Source: Saprospiraceae bacterium
GTDB lineage: Bacteria > Bacteroidota > Bacteroidia > Chitinophagales > Saprospiraceae
Assembly (NCBI GenBank): GCA_027488855.1
Contig: JAIYAV010000419.1
Span: forward strand, 18,208-82,207
Direction of reading: 5' to 3'
DNA: 64,000 bases
In this document: piece after piece, positions 52,893-62,532 of the stretch
How positions within the stretch are numbered: position 1 is the stretch's first letter
How the letters are laid out: each line of letters opens with the position of its first letter
The notes under the pieces: generated by a model
The model's input: the letters and a program-made list of their open reading frames with translations, nothing else
What the model was told of the DNA's origin: nothing
Databases searched by the model: none
Position numbers and translations under genes: made by a program

Positions 52893-55319
52893 ATGAAAAA
52901 ATTTATCCTCCCGCTGCTGCTGCTTTTGTATTCGGTGAGCACCTTCGCACAAAACCAACCAACCACCGTGATGCTCCCCAACGGCTGGTCGCTTACCCCT
53001 GCAGGTCGCTCGCTGGAAGTAGGCGATTTCCCACTGAACATTGCAGTGTCCAGCAACCAGCAGCGCATTGCTGTCACCAACAACGGGCAAAGCAAACAAA
53101 CCATCCAACTCATCGACCCGCTGAGTGAAAAAGTCCTGGATAAGGTGGAAATCCCCAAGTCATTTTACGGCTTGAAGTTCAGCCAGGATGGCAAATTCCT
53201 CTACGCCTCCGGGGGCAACGACAACTGCATCCGCAAATACAGCCTTCAAAATGATAAACTGGTTTTAAGCGACAGCCTGGTACTCGGCAAACCTTGGCCG
53301 GAAAAAATCTCCCCGGTGGGCATTGAAATCGACGCACAACGCGGCTTATTGTATGTAGTAACCAAAGAAAACAACGCCTTGTACATCCTCGATTTGCAAA
53401 GCAAGGCTACCGTTTTGAAGTACGACCTGGGCCATGAAGGTTACACCTGTGTGCTTTCACCAGATGCCAAAATCCTTTATATTTCCCTTTGGGGTGGCAA
53501 AAAGGTAGCTTTTTTTGATACCCAAAGCCGCAAAATTGTGGCCAGTGTTCCCGTTTCTTATAACCCGAACGAATTGATTTTGAACAAAAAGGGCAGCCTG
53601 ATTTACGTGGCCAATGCAGGCGACAACAGCGTGTCCGTGATTGATGTAGCCGCCCGAAAAGTGATCGAAGTGTTGGATGCGGCCCTGTACCCCAATGCGC
53701 CGATCGGCTCCACGACGAATGGTGTGGCCTTGTCCAAAAACGAAAAGACACTCTACATTGCCAATGCCGACAACAATTGCCTTGCCGTTTTTGACGTCAG
53801 CCACAGGGGCAAAAGCCAATCCAAAGGATTCATTCCCGTGGGTTGGTACCCCACCAGCGTGCGGGTGGTCGGCAAAAAAGTCTTGGTGGCCAATGGCAAA
53901 GGGTTCAGCTCTTTTGCCAATCCCTTGGGCCCACAACCGGTACAACGCAATGTGCGCTCCGAATCCCACCTGGGCGAATTGCCCGCCAACAACCGCATGC
54001 AGTACATCGGCAGCTTGATGAAAGGCACCTTGAGCATCATCGATCTACCTACTGCCTTCGAATTGGCTACCTACTCCACCCAAGTGTACCAAAATACCCC
54101 TTACAAAAAAGAAAAAGAATTACAAACGGAAGGTGAAGTGGGCAATCCCATTCCCATGAAAGTAGGTGACCCTTCGCCGATCAAGTACGTTTTTTATGTG
54201 CTAAAGGAAAATCGCACCTACGATCAGGTTTTGGGCGACATGCCCTCGGGCAATGGCGACACCTCCCTTTGTCTTTTTGGGGAAAAATACACGCCCAATC
54301 AGCACAAAATTGCCCGCGAATACGTGCTTTTGGACAATTTTTATGTCGATGCCGAGGTGAGTGCCGATGGCCACAACTGGTCGATGGGCGCTCTGGCCAA
54401 CGACTACTTGGAAAAAACTTGGCCTACAGGGTATGGCCGCCGTGGTGGGGTTACCGAAGGCATGGGCCGCCGCAATATTGCCAACAACAAAGGCGGCTTC
54501 ATTTGGGATTACTGCCAGCGCAAGGGGGTGAGCTACCGTACCTACGGTGTGTTTGCAGATGCGAGCAAAGGCAATATTCCGGTACTTGACGCTGCCCATG
54601 TTTGTTCAAAATTTACGGGATATTACAATGAGAAGGTACGCGATACCACCCGTTTTGCGCAATGGCGACATGATTTTGACTCTTTATTGGCCATTAAAGC
54701 CTTGCCTAGCCTAAATACCATTCGCTTGGGTGCCGACCATACCCAGGGTTTGGGGGTAGGTCGCCCGACGCCTTATGCCTGTGTGGCCGACAATGATTTG
54801 GCGGTAGGTATGTTGGTGGAGCACATCAGCAAAAGTTCCATTTGGGCGCAGTCTGCGATTTTTATTTTGGAGGACGATGCCCAAAATGGTCCCGATCACG
54901 TGGATGCCCATCGTTCGATTGCTTTTGTAGTGAGCCCTTACACCAAGCGCAATTACCTGGATCATACCATGTACTCTACTTCGGGAATGTTGCGCACCAT
55001 TGAATTGATCCTGGGTTTGCCGCCGATGAGCCAGTATGATGCTGCCGCTACGCCGATGTACCGCAGCTTTATGGCTAAGGCAGACCTGCGGCCTTATCAG
55101 GCAGTTCCAGTGGCAGTCGACCTCAACGCAACCAATCAATTGGCTACGCGCTGGTCCAAGATATCAGAAGGATTCAACTTCGCTGAAGTGGATCTGAACG
55201 ATGATCGTTTGTTCAATGAAGTGTTGTGGAAAGGTTTGAAAGGAGATGCGGCGGAAATGCCAGCACCACGGCGGAGCGCTTTTGTGAAATTGGAAGAGAA
55301 AGGAGACCGGGAAGAGTAA
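52893..55319 (+). CDS. YncE-like beta-propeller fused to phosphoesterase/alkaline-phosphatase-superfamily domain
   Basis: YVTN-type 'LIYVANAGDNSVSVIDVAARKVIEVL'; 'YVFYVLKENRTYDQVLGDMPSGNGD', 'AIFILEDDAQNGPDHVDAHRSIAFVVSPYTKR'. Confidence 0.9.
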   Translation: MKKFILPLLLLLYSVSTFAQNQPTTVMLPNGWSLTPAGRSLEVGDFPLNIAVSSNQQRIAVTNNGQSKQTIQLIDPLSEKVLDKVEIPKSFYGLKFSQDGKFLYASGGNDNCIRKYSLQNDKLVLSDSLVLGKPWPEKISPVGIEIDAQRGLLYVVTKENNALYILDLQSKATVLKYDLGHEGYTCVLSPDAKILYISLWGGKKVAFFDTQSRKIVASVPVSYNPNELILNKKGSLIYVANAGDNSVSVIDVAARKVIEVLDAALYPNAPIGSTTNGVALSKNEKTLYIANADNNCLAVFDVSHRGKSQSKGFIPVGWYPTSVRVVGKKVLVANGKGFSSFANPLGPQPVQRNVRSESHLGELPANNRMQYIGSLMKGTLSIIDLPTAFELATYSTQVYQNTPYKKEKELQTEGEVGNPIPMKVGDPSPIKYVFYVLKENRTYDQVLGDMPSGNGDTSLCLFGEKYTPNQHKIAREYVLLDNFYVDAEVSADGHNWSMGALANDYLEKTWPTGYGRRGGVTEGMGRRNIANNKGGFIWDYCQRKGVSYRTYGVFADASKGNIPVLDAAHVCSKFTGYYNEKVRDTTRFAQWRHDFDSLLAIKALPSLNTIRLGADHTQGLGVGRPTPYACVADNDLAVGMLVEHISKSSIWAQSAIFILEDDAQNGPDHVDAHRSIAFVVSPYTKRNYLDHTMYSTSGMLRTIELILGLPPMSQYDAAATPMYRSFMAKADLRPYQAVPVAVDLNATNQLATRWSKISEGFNFAEVDLNDDRLFNEVLWKGLKGDAAEMPAPRRSAFVKLEEKGDREE

Positions 55320-55343
55320 GCAAATATATTTGGCTATTGCAAA

Positions 55344-55383
55344 GATAGGTAGGATTTTAGCCAAGCTTAAAATCCTACCTATC
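55344..55383. terminator. Bidirectional hairpin terminator between convergent genes
   Basis: gataggtaggatttta-gccaagct-taaaatcctacctatc, 16-bp perfect arms. Confidence 0.8.
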
Positions 55384-55425
55384 ACAGCTATGTTGTTATT
55401 CTATTTGTTTGAAACAGAGTTAATA

Positions 55426-55923
55426 TCACCCCGCCTCCTCCACTTTCTCTTCCTCCTTAACCCTCGTCCTTTCACAAGCTCCGGCGCACTGCCCGTACAA
55501 ATTCAAGGAATGGTGCAGTACATTGAACTTCAACAAATCCCCCATCATGTTTTTGATGTTCTGAATCCGAGGGTCACAAAACTCCAGCACTTTGCCACAA
55601 TCCACACAAATCAGGTGGTCGTGTTGCTTGAAGCCGTAGGACTTTTCGTACTGCGCCAGATTTTTGCCGAATTGGTGCTTTTTCACCAAATCACAGCTCA
55701 CCAACAATTCCAGGGTATGGTACACCGTGGCACGGCTCACCCGGTAGTTTTGGTTGGTCATGTGGATGTATAGGGTGTCCGCATCGAAGTGGTCGTTTCG
55801 TTTGTAAATTTCTTCCAGGATGACGTAACGTTCCGGGGTTTTGCGCAGGGCGTGTTGCTCCAGGTGCGCTGAAAAAATACTTTTTACCTCGCGGAGGATA
55901 TCATCCAGTTTGTTGTCAGACAT
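55426..55923 (-). CDS. Fur-family transcriptional regulator
   Basis: 'LRKTPERYVILEEIYKRNDHFDADTLYIHMTNQNYRVSRATVYHTLELLVSCDLVKK', 'HDHLICVDCGKVLEFCD'. Confidence 0.93.
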   Translation of the reverse strand: MSDNKLDDILREVKSIFSAHLEQHALRKTPERYVILEEIYKRNDHFDADTLYIHMTNQNYRVSRATVYHTLELLVSCDLVKKHQFGKNLAQYEKSYGFKQHDHLICVDCGKVLEFCDPRIQNIKNMMGDLLKFNVLHHSLNLYGQCAGACERTRVKEEEKVEEAG

Positions 55924-55933
55924 TTTTTTTATT

Positions 55934-58156
55934 TTAACTTACCCTAGTAACAGTTGAAATGTTCTCCAGGTTGCCCAGTTCCTGAATGGCACGCTCCAAT
56001 TGGGCGGTATTTTTCACCATCAATTTGATTGTGCCTTCAAAATAACCTTCGTCCCCTTCGATGGTAAACTTGCGGATGTTGAGCCCCATTTGGCTGGACA
56101 ATTGGTGGGTTAATCTTTCGATCACGCCTACGCCCTCATCTACGCCAGTTATTTTGAGTTCAGCCACAAAACTGGCATCTTCGGTCATCACCCATTCGGC
56201 CTTCATGATCCGATAGCCGTATTGCGCCATCAAATGTAAGGCATTTGGGCATTTTGAGCGGTGAATTTTTAAACCTGCACTGGCGGTGAGGTAAGCAAAA
56301 ATGTCATCGCCCTGCACTGGGTTGCAACAAGTAGCAAAAGTATATTCAAACCTTTCGGCGGGTTCGGCATTGATCATCAAGCGGGCTTTGACCCCCGGTT
56401 TGCGGAATTGCTCCGGGTGTACCTCTGTAACATGACCAGTCACGTGTTTGGCCACTTCCGGGGCAATTTCCACCAGTTTACTTGCTTCCACTTTGAATTT
56501 GCGGAAAATATCGGCAATACTTTTGTCTTCCACTGCAATCATGTAGAAGAGATCGATTTTGGAGTTCAGTTGGAAGTACTTGAGCAGCACCTCTACCCCT
56601 TCTTCAAAATCCACCTTCAGGTTGCGCAATTTGCGCTCCAGCGCTTCTTTGCCAATTTCACCCTTGCGGCGGCGCTCCTCCTTCATTACCGAACGAATCT
56701 TGGCTTTGGCCTTGCCTGTGGCGACCATCTTCAGCCAGTCTTCGCTGGGTTTTTGGTTTTTGCTGGTGAAAATCTGCACCTGATCGCCGTTGATCAGTTT
56801 GTAGCCCATGGGTACCAACTTGTTGTTCACCTTGATGGAGATACAGTGGTAGCCGATGTCGGTGTGGATGTTGAAGGCAAAATCCAGGGCCGTGGCCCCT
56901 TTGGGCAACATTTTCATGTCGCCTTTGGGTGTATATACGTAGACCTCCTCCTGGAACAAGCTGTTGTTCTTGAAGTCGGTCATGAACTCGATGGCGTCGC
57001 TGTTCGGGTCGTCCAATACTTCGCGCACACTGTCCAGCCAGCGCTCATACACGTCGGGTTGGTTGTTCACCCCTTTGTACTTCCAGTGGGCCGCATAGCC
57101 GCGTTCCGAAATTTCGTCCATCCTTTCCGTCCGAATCTGCACTTCCACATACCGCCCACCGGGGCCAATGACCGTGGTGTGCAAGGACTCGTAACCGTTG
57201 GACTTGGGCATGGTGATCCAATCCTTGAGGCGCTCGGGTAGGGGCGTATGTACGTCCGTCACGATGGAATACGCCTGCCAGCACTTCAGTTTTTCCTTTT
57301 CCGGTGGCGAGTCGATGACGATGCGGATGGCAAAAAGGTCATAAATTTCCTCAAAAGGCACCTTTTTGGTGTTCAATTTATTCCAGATGGAGTAAATCGA
57401 TTTGGGCCGTCCAAAAATCTGCGCTTTGATTTTGGCCTCCTCCAGTTTCTGGTTCAGGGGGGCGATGAATTCTTGGATGTATTGCTCCCGGTCCTTTTTG
57501 GTTACCTTGAGTTTGTCGGCGACCAGGCGATAGTTGTCGGGATCGATGATTTTCATGCACAGATCCTGAAACTCCGTTTTGATGTTGTACAAACCCAGGC
57601 GGTGCGCCAGTGGGGCGTACATGTAACTCGTTTCAGCCGCTATCTTGAGTTGTTTGTGCCGGGGCATTGAGCCCAGGGTACGCATGTTGTGCAGGCGGTC
57701 GGCCATTTTGATGAGCACCACGCGTACATCTTCCACGAGGGTGGAGAGCACTTTTTTGAAGTTTTCCGCTTGGGGACTTTCCGAGTTGTAAGCGTTGTCC
57801 AATTTGGTCAAGCCGTCCACGATCTTGCGCACCCGGATGCCAAATTCATGCTCAATCTCATCGAGCGTGATGTCGGTGTCTTCCACCACATCGTGCAAAA
57901 GCGCACAAGCGACGGCAGTGGGCCCTAAGCCAATTTCCTCCGAGCAAATGCGCGCCACGGCAATGGGGTGCAATATGTAGGGCTCGCCCGATTTGCGCCG
58001 TTGTTCAGCGTGGGCTTGCACGGCCATTTCATAAGCTTTACGGATCATTTTGCTGTCGTCCTCGTCCATGTCGGACTTGATGGAACGCAACAATTGTCGA
58101 TAAGCATCTTGAATCAGCTTTTTCTCTTCATCCTGTATTGTCAGTACCTCTGCCAT
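55934..58156 (-). CDS. RelA/SpoT bifunctional (p)ppGpp synthetase/hydrolase
   Basis: HD domain 'VACALLHDVVEDTDITLDEIE', synthetase 'GRPKSIYSIWNKL...YDLFAIRIV', TGS 'VYVYTPKGDMKMLPKGATALDFAFNIHTDIGYHC', ACT C-terminus. Confidence 0.95.
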   Translation of the reverse strand: MAEVLTIQDEEKKLIQDAYRQLLRSIKSDMDEDDSKMIRKAYEMAVQAHAEQRRKSGEPYILHPIAVARICSEEIGLGPTAVACALLHDVVEDTDITLDEIEHEFGIRVRKIVDGLTKLDNAYNSESPQAENFKKVLSTLVEDVRVVLIKMADRLHNMRTLGSMPRHKQLKIAAETSYMYAPLAHRLGLYNIKTEFQDLCMKIIDPDNYRLVADKLKVTKKDREQYIQEFIAPLNQKLEEAKIKAQIFGRPKSIYSIWNKLNTKKVPFEEIYDLFAIRIVIDSPPEKEKLKCWQAYSIVTDVHTPLPERLKDWITMPKSNGYESLHTTVIGPGGRYVEVQIRTERMDEISERGYAAHWKYKGVNNQPDVYERWLDSVREVLDDPNSDAIEFMTDFKNNSLFQEEVYVYTPKGDMKMLPKGATALDFAFNIHTDIGYHCISIKVNNKLVPMGYKLINGDQVQIFTSKNQKPSEDWLKMVATGKAKAKIRSVMKEERRRKGEIGKEALERKLRNLKVDFEEGVEVLLKYFQLNSKIDLFYMIAVEDKSIADIFRKFKVEASKLVEIAPEVAKHVTGHVTEVHPEQFRKPGVKARLMINAEPAERFEYTFATCCNPVQGDDIFAYLTASAGLKIHRSKCPNALHLMAQYGYRIMKAEWVMTEDASFVAELKITGVDEGVGVIERLTHQLSSQMGLNIRKFTIEGDEGYFEGTIKLMVKNTAQLERAIQELGNLENISTVTRVS

Positions 58157-58354
58157 AGTGGCTTCCTTTTACCTGGTTTTCAAATCATGGGATTGTCAGT
58201 AAACCTGCGTGGTGTTCTCCGAAAAAATGTTGATCAAAAAAAACAAAAATTGACAAAAGCTGGATTTACAAAGTTACAAAAAAACGTACGCTTTGATCTG
58301 GTCAGCAAAAAACAAATATTCGAGAGATAATCTCTGAAATTACAAAAAACATTC

Positions 58355-58362
58355 TATCTTTG
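58355..58362 (+). promoter_or_regulatory. Bacteroidota-type -7 box upstream of tRNA-Leu
   Basis: TATCTTTG matches TAnnTTTG; sits 74 bp before the tRNA 5' end. Confidence 0.5.
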
Positions 58363-58435
58363 CAACGCTTTTTTAAAAACGGGAACCCAAAGGAGGGCAA
58401 AACCGTTAGAAATCAAGGGTTTTAATCCAATATTA

Positions 58436-58520
58436 GCGGGTATGGCGAAATTGGTAGACGCGCCAGACTTAGGATCTGGTGCCGCAAGGCATGGGGGTTC
58501 GAGTCCCTCTACCCGCACCA
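58436..58520 (+). tRNA. tRNA-Leu(TAG), CCA encoded
   Basis: gcgggta...tacccgc acceptor arm, anticodon stem-loop ccaga-cttagga-tctgg, T-arm ggttcgagtcc, terminal acca. Confidence 0.95.
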
Positions 58521-58635
58521 TCATTAATAGAACGTTTAAAAGAGCAAAATTGCTGATTGCTCGGCGCAAGTATTTTATGCGCCTACTTTTCTATTCGCTG
58601 CACATTATTTGACTTTCTATAAATCTATTGCGATT

Positions 58636-60048
58636 ATGCCGAATGTTGTCAGAGAGGAGATCGACAATCTAAACGCTGTCCTGACCATCACATTGGAAAA
58701 GGCAGAGGTAGAACAGAAACTGAAAACAGAACTCAATAAATACCGTGATAAGGCGGCCATGAAGGGTTTCCGCAAAGGAAAAACCCCCGATACTATGCTG
58801 CGCAAGTTGTATGGCAAAGGTTTGTTGGCCGATATCGTCAACGACGCGCTACAACGCCAGCTGTACGATCACATCATCGAGAACAAGTTGGAAGTATTGG
58901 GCCAGCCCATTCCTTCAGAAAATCACCCCGAGGTTCACCTCGATCCCATCCAGGTTAGCGATTATGTTTTTAAGTTCGACTTGGGGATTGCTCCAGAGTT
59001 TGAACTCAAGGGCATTGACGCCAGCGACGTTTACGAAAAATACAAGGTAGAAATCGGCGACGATCGCGTGGACGAAGAAATGCTCAAAGCGCGCAAACGT
59101 TTTGGCAAACGCATCGTATCTGACTCCGAAATCCAGGAAGAAGACATGGTCAAACTTCAGCTCGCTGAGTTGGAGGTTGACACTGTAAAAGAAGGAGGCA
59201 TCGAGCACAATTTCAGCCTTTTGCTGGCCAATGCACAGGATGGCGCCAAAGCCATTTTGTTGGGTCACAAAGTGGGTGACACCCTAAAAATGGATGTGTT
59301 CGAACTGGAAAAAGACCGCGACGAGGATTTTGCACGCCGCTACTTCCTGGGATTGGAGAAAGAGGACGATCGCGAAATCAAGGATCGGGTTTTCCAAATC
59401 ACCATCGAAGAAGCCAGTCGGGTAGAACCCGCCGAAATGGGCGAAGAGTTTTATAACACCTACTTCGGTGAAGGCCGCGTAACCAGTGAAGAAGAAGCCC
59501 GTGAAGCCATTCGCTTGGATTATGGCCAATATTTTGATCAGCAGGCCAATGCCTTGTTGTTCCGCGATTTGCAGGAGCGTTTATTGGAATTGAATCAATT
59601 GCCAGTGCCAGAAGCGTTCCTGAAGCGCTGGATTTTGACGTCCAACGAAAATGCCACTCCTGAAACGGTGGACAAGGGTTTTGAATCCTTTACCAAAAGT
59701 TTGCAGTGGTCGTTGATCCGCAACAAAGCCGCCCGTTTGTTTGGCATTCAGGTGACTGAGGAAGATCTGAAAGCTTATTTTGCCAATCGGGTATTGTCTT
59801 ACTTCGGCGGCCAGCTGAACGACATGAACCTGATCAATGGCATGGTCGAGCGTTTGATGCAGGATGAAAAGCAAGCAGACCAAGCTGCAGATGAAGTACT
59901 GTTGGACAAACTACAAGCTGCCATCAGCGCTGTAGTGACCATCAATCCAAAACCCATCGCAGAAGCCGAGTTTTTGGAAGTACTGCGCCAGGCTCAAGCT
60001 CAGGCTCAAACCGAGCAAGCTGAAGCAGACCTATTAGAAGAAGAATAA
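58636..60048 (+). CDS. tig: Trigger factor
   Basis: 'MPNVVREEIDNLNAVLTITLEKAEVEQKLKTELNKYRDKAAMKGFRKGKTPDTMLRKLYGKGLLADIVNDAL'; upstream of clpP-clpX. Confidence 0.92.
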   Translation: MPNVVREEIDNLNAVLTITLEKAEVEQKLKTELNKYRDKAAMKGFRKGKTPDTMLRKLYGKGLLADIVNDALQRQLYDHIIENKLEVLGQPIPSENHPEVHLDPIQVSDYVFKFDLGIAPEFELKGIDASDVYEKYKVEIGDDRVDEEMLKARKRFGKRIVSDSEIQEEDMVKLQLAELEVDTVKEGGIEHNFSLLLANAQDGAKAILLGHKVGDTLKMDVFELEKDRDEDFARRYFLGLEKEDDREIKDRVFQITIEEASRVEPAEMGEEFYNTYFGEGRVTSEEEAREAIRLDYGQYFDQQANALLFRDLQERLLELNQLPVPEAFLKRWILTSNENATPETVDKGFESFTKSLQWSLIRNKAARLFGIQVTEEDLKAYFANRVLSYFGGQLNDMNLINGMVERLMQDEKQADQAADEVLLDKLQAAISAVVTINPKPIAEAEFLEVLRQAQAQAQTEQAEADLLEEE

Positions 60049-60060
60049 ATCAACTTGAAT

Positions 60061-60102
60061 AAAGGCGCTAAGGCAGGCAGTTTTGCCACCTTAGCGCCTT
60101 TT
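60061..60102 (+). terminator. Hairpin terminator after tig
   Basis: aaaggcgctaagg ... ccttagcgccttt followed by t-rich tail. Confidence 0.75.
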
Positions 60103-60217
60103 GTATTGTCTGTACGCAAAGGGATGACTCATGTTGCCCCACCACAATGAGAAAAAAGCATCCCTCCATCAACTCTTATTTGTTGGGCGATGTTATATCC
60201 TCAAAAAATTACAACTT

Positions 60218-60928
60218 ATGTTTCACAAGGATGAATTCATGAAGTATGCTACCAAACACCTTGGTATGAGTAGCATGCACCTTGAAAAGTACGCGGAACT
60301 GTCTACCGCCTACGCTTACCCCAACATCCAGGCTTTCACGCCCCAGGTGATCGAAGAGCGTCAGATGAATATAGTGGGAATGGATGTGTTCTCCCGTTTG
60401 ATGATGGACCGCATCATTTTCCTCGGGGTTCAGGTTACGGATTATGTAGCCAACGTGATCCAGGCCCAGTTGCTGTTCCTCGAATCTACGGACCCTAAGC
60501 GTGATGTACAGATGTTCATCAATAGCCCTGGCGGTTCGGTATTTGCAGGTTTGGGCATGTACGATACCATGCAGTATGTACAACCCGATGTGGCTACGAT
60601 CTGTACAGGTATCGCTGCCTCGATGGGAGCGGTTCTGTTGTGCGCTGGTACCGAAGGCAAACGTTCGGCCCTCCGCCACAGCCGCGTAATGATCCACCAA
60701 CCACTCGGTGGCATGCAAGGCCAGGTGACTGAAATGGAGATTTACTACAAGTTGATCAAAGAAAATCAACGCGAGTTGTACGAGATCATGGCGCAGCACA
60801 CCAAGCAACCTTACGAGAAGATTGCACAGGATTGTGACCGCGACAACTGGATGACTTCCGAGGAAGCGAAAGCATATGGTTTGATTGATGAGGTATTGGT
60901 TCGCAGTATTCCTCAGAAAAATTCTTAA
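60218..60928 (+). CDS. clpP: ATP-dependent Clp protease proteolytic subunit
   Basis: 'DPKRDVQMFINSPGGSVFAGLGMYDTMQYV', 'GIAASMGAVLLCAG', 'RVMIHQPLGGMQGQVTEMEI'. Confidence 0.95.
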   Translation: MFHKDEFMKYATKHLGMSSMHLEKYAELSTAYAYPNIQAFTPQVIEERQMNIVGMDVFSRLMMDRIIFLGVQVTDYVANVIQAQLLFLESTDPKRDVQMFINSPGGSVFAGLGMYDTMQYVQPDVATICTGIAASMGAVLLCAGTEGKRSALRHSRVMIHQPLGGMQGQVTEMEIYYKLIKENQRELYEIMAQHTKQPYEKIAQDCDRDNWMTSEEAKAYGLIDEVLVRSIPQKNS

Positions 60929-61029
60929 TTTTAGAGCGGGTTGGTTACTTTGCGTTTAATGAAGTAATCAACCCGTTCATGGTTTTGATCGTGAAAGGGA
61001 TCACGAATCTGAACTAATCAGGATTCAAA

Positions 61030-62301
61030 ATGCGCAATAAAGGTAGACAAACGTACAGTTGTTCTTTTTGTGGTCGGGACAAATCCGAGACCCAAATGCT
61101 CATTGCTGGCATTAATGCGCACATCTGCGAGGTATGTGTAGAGCAGGCCTATGACATCATTCAGGAAGAACTCTACGATCGCAAAAACCCCAATGCTGAA
61201 GCTCCAGCTCCCAAAGAGAAGAGCAGCAGCCCATTCCAGTTCAATCCTTCCATTACCCCGCGCGACATCAAGGTACACCTGGATCAATACGTGATTGGTC
61301 AGGACGACGCCAAGAAATTTCTCTCCGTTGCGGTGTACAACCACTACAAACGCCTGATGCAGCCATCGAGCGATGATGTGGAAATCGAAAAATCGAACAT
61401 TGTGCTGGTTGGTCGTACGGGTACAGGAAAAACCCTGCTGGCCAAAACCATCGCCAAATACCTCAATGTACCTTTCGCCATCGTGGATGCTACGGTGTTC
61501 ACCGAAGCTGGCTATGTGGGTGAAGATGTAGAAAGCATCTTGAGCCGCCTACTGCAGGTCTGTGACTACGACGTAGCTGCTGCCGAACGCGGCATCGTGT
61601 ACATTGACGAAATTGATAAAATTGCCCGCAAGGGCGACAACCCTTCCATCACCCGCGACGTGTCGGGCGAGGGCGTCCAACAGGCGCTACTCAAGATGTT
61701 GGAAGGCACCGACGTGAACGTGCCCCCCCAAGGTGGCCGTAAACACCCCGAGCAAAAACTGGTCAAGGTCAATACCGAAAACATCCTCTTCGTGTGTGGT
61801 GGTGCTTTTGATGGCATCGAAAAAATCATCGCCCGCCGGGTCAATACCCAGGTGATTGGTTTTAAAGCCAGCGAAAAAGAGCGCATCGATCGGGACAACC
61901 TCCTGCAATACATCACGCACCAGGACTTGAAGGGTTTTGGTTTGATCCCGGAATTGATTGGCCGTTTGCCAGTCCTGACTTACCTGGATCCACTCGATTT
62001 GCCTACACTCAAGCGGATTTTGTCCGAGCCTCGCAACTCCTTGTTGCGGCAGTACCAAAAGTTGTTCTCGCTGGAAGGCATCGAAGTGACTTTTGCCGAA
62101 GACGCTATCGAGTTCATCGCCACCAAAGCCCTGGAGTTCAACCTGGGTGCACGGGGCTTGCGCTCCATTTGTGAAGCCATCATGACCGATGCGATGTTTG
62201 AATTACCGTCTACGCCGGAGGTACGGACGTTGGTGATTGATGCGGAATACGCGATGGAGAAATTGAACCGATCGAAACTGGGGCAGTTGAAGGCTGCCTA
62301 G
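61030..62301 (+). CDS. clpX: ATP-dependent Clp protease ATP-binding subunit ClpX
   Basis: Zinc finger '[26 protein letters not shown]', Walker A '[16 protein letters not shown]', '[11 protein letters not shown]', '[12 protein letters not shown]'. Confidence 0.97.
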   Translation: MRNKGRQTYSCSFCGRDKSETQMLIAGINAHICEVCVEQAYDIIQEELYDRKNPNAEAPAPKEKSSSPFQFNPSITPRDIKVHLDQYVIGQDDAKKFLSVAVYNHYKRLMQPSSDDVEIEKSNIVLVGRTGTGKTLLAKTIAKYLNVPFAIVDATVFTEAGYVGEDVESILSRLLQVCDYDVAAAERGIVYIDEIDKIARKGDNPSITRDVSGEGVQQALLKMLEGTDVNVPPQGGRKHPEQKLVKVNTENILFVCGGAFDGIEKIIARRVNTQVIGFKASEKERIDRDNLLQYITHQDLKGFGLIPELIGRLPVLTYLDPLDLPTLKRILSEPRNSLLRQYQKLFSLEGIEVTFAEDAIEFIATKALEFNLGARGLRSICEAIMTDAMFELPSTPEVRTLVIDAEYAMEKLNRSKLGQLKAA

Positions 62302-62324
62302 GGATTAGATACACTGAAAATTAT

Positions 62325-62366
62325 AAAAATGGGAGCTGAGACGGTCGTTTCAGCTCCCATTTTTTT
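62325..62366 (+). terminator. Intrinsic terminator after clpX
   Basis: aaaaatgggagctga...tcagctcccattttttt. Confidence 0.9.
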
Positions 62367-62532
62367 GTGCTAAAAAACTATGTGTTTACGTTTTATTGAT
62401 AAATGCGCAATTTATTTTTGTTCGTGCGAAAAATGTTAATTAATGTTTTTAATCCAAACAAACGAATAATTAAGCTGTTGGATAAAAGAGATGCAGAGCC
62501 TAGAATAAGCCAAATCATTAAACCAATATACC

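Noticed and set aside
56408-57241. 277-aa plus-strand ORF antisense to relA/spoT
   Set aside because: Opposite strand encodes an unmistakable RelA/SpoT protein.
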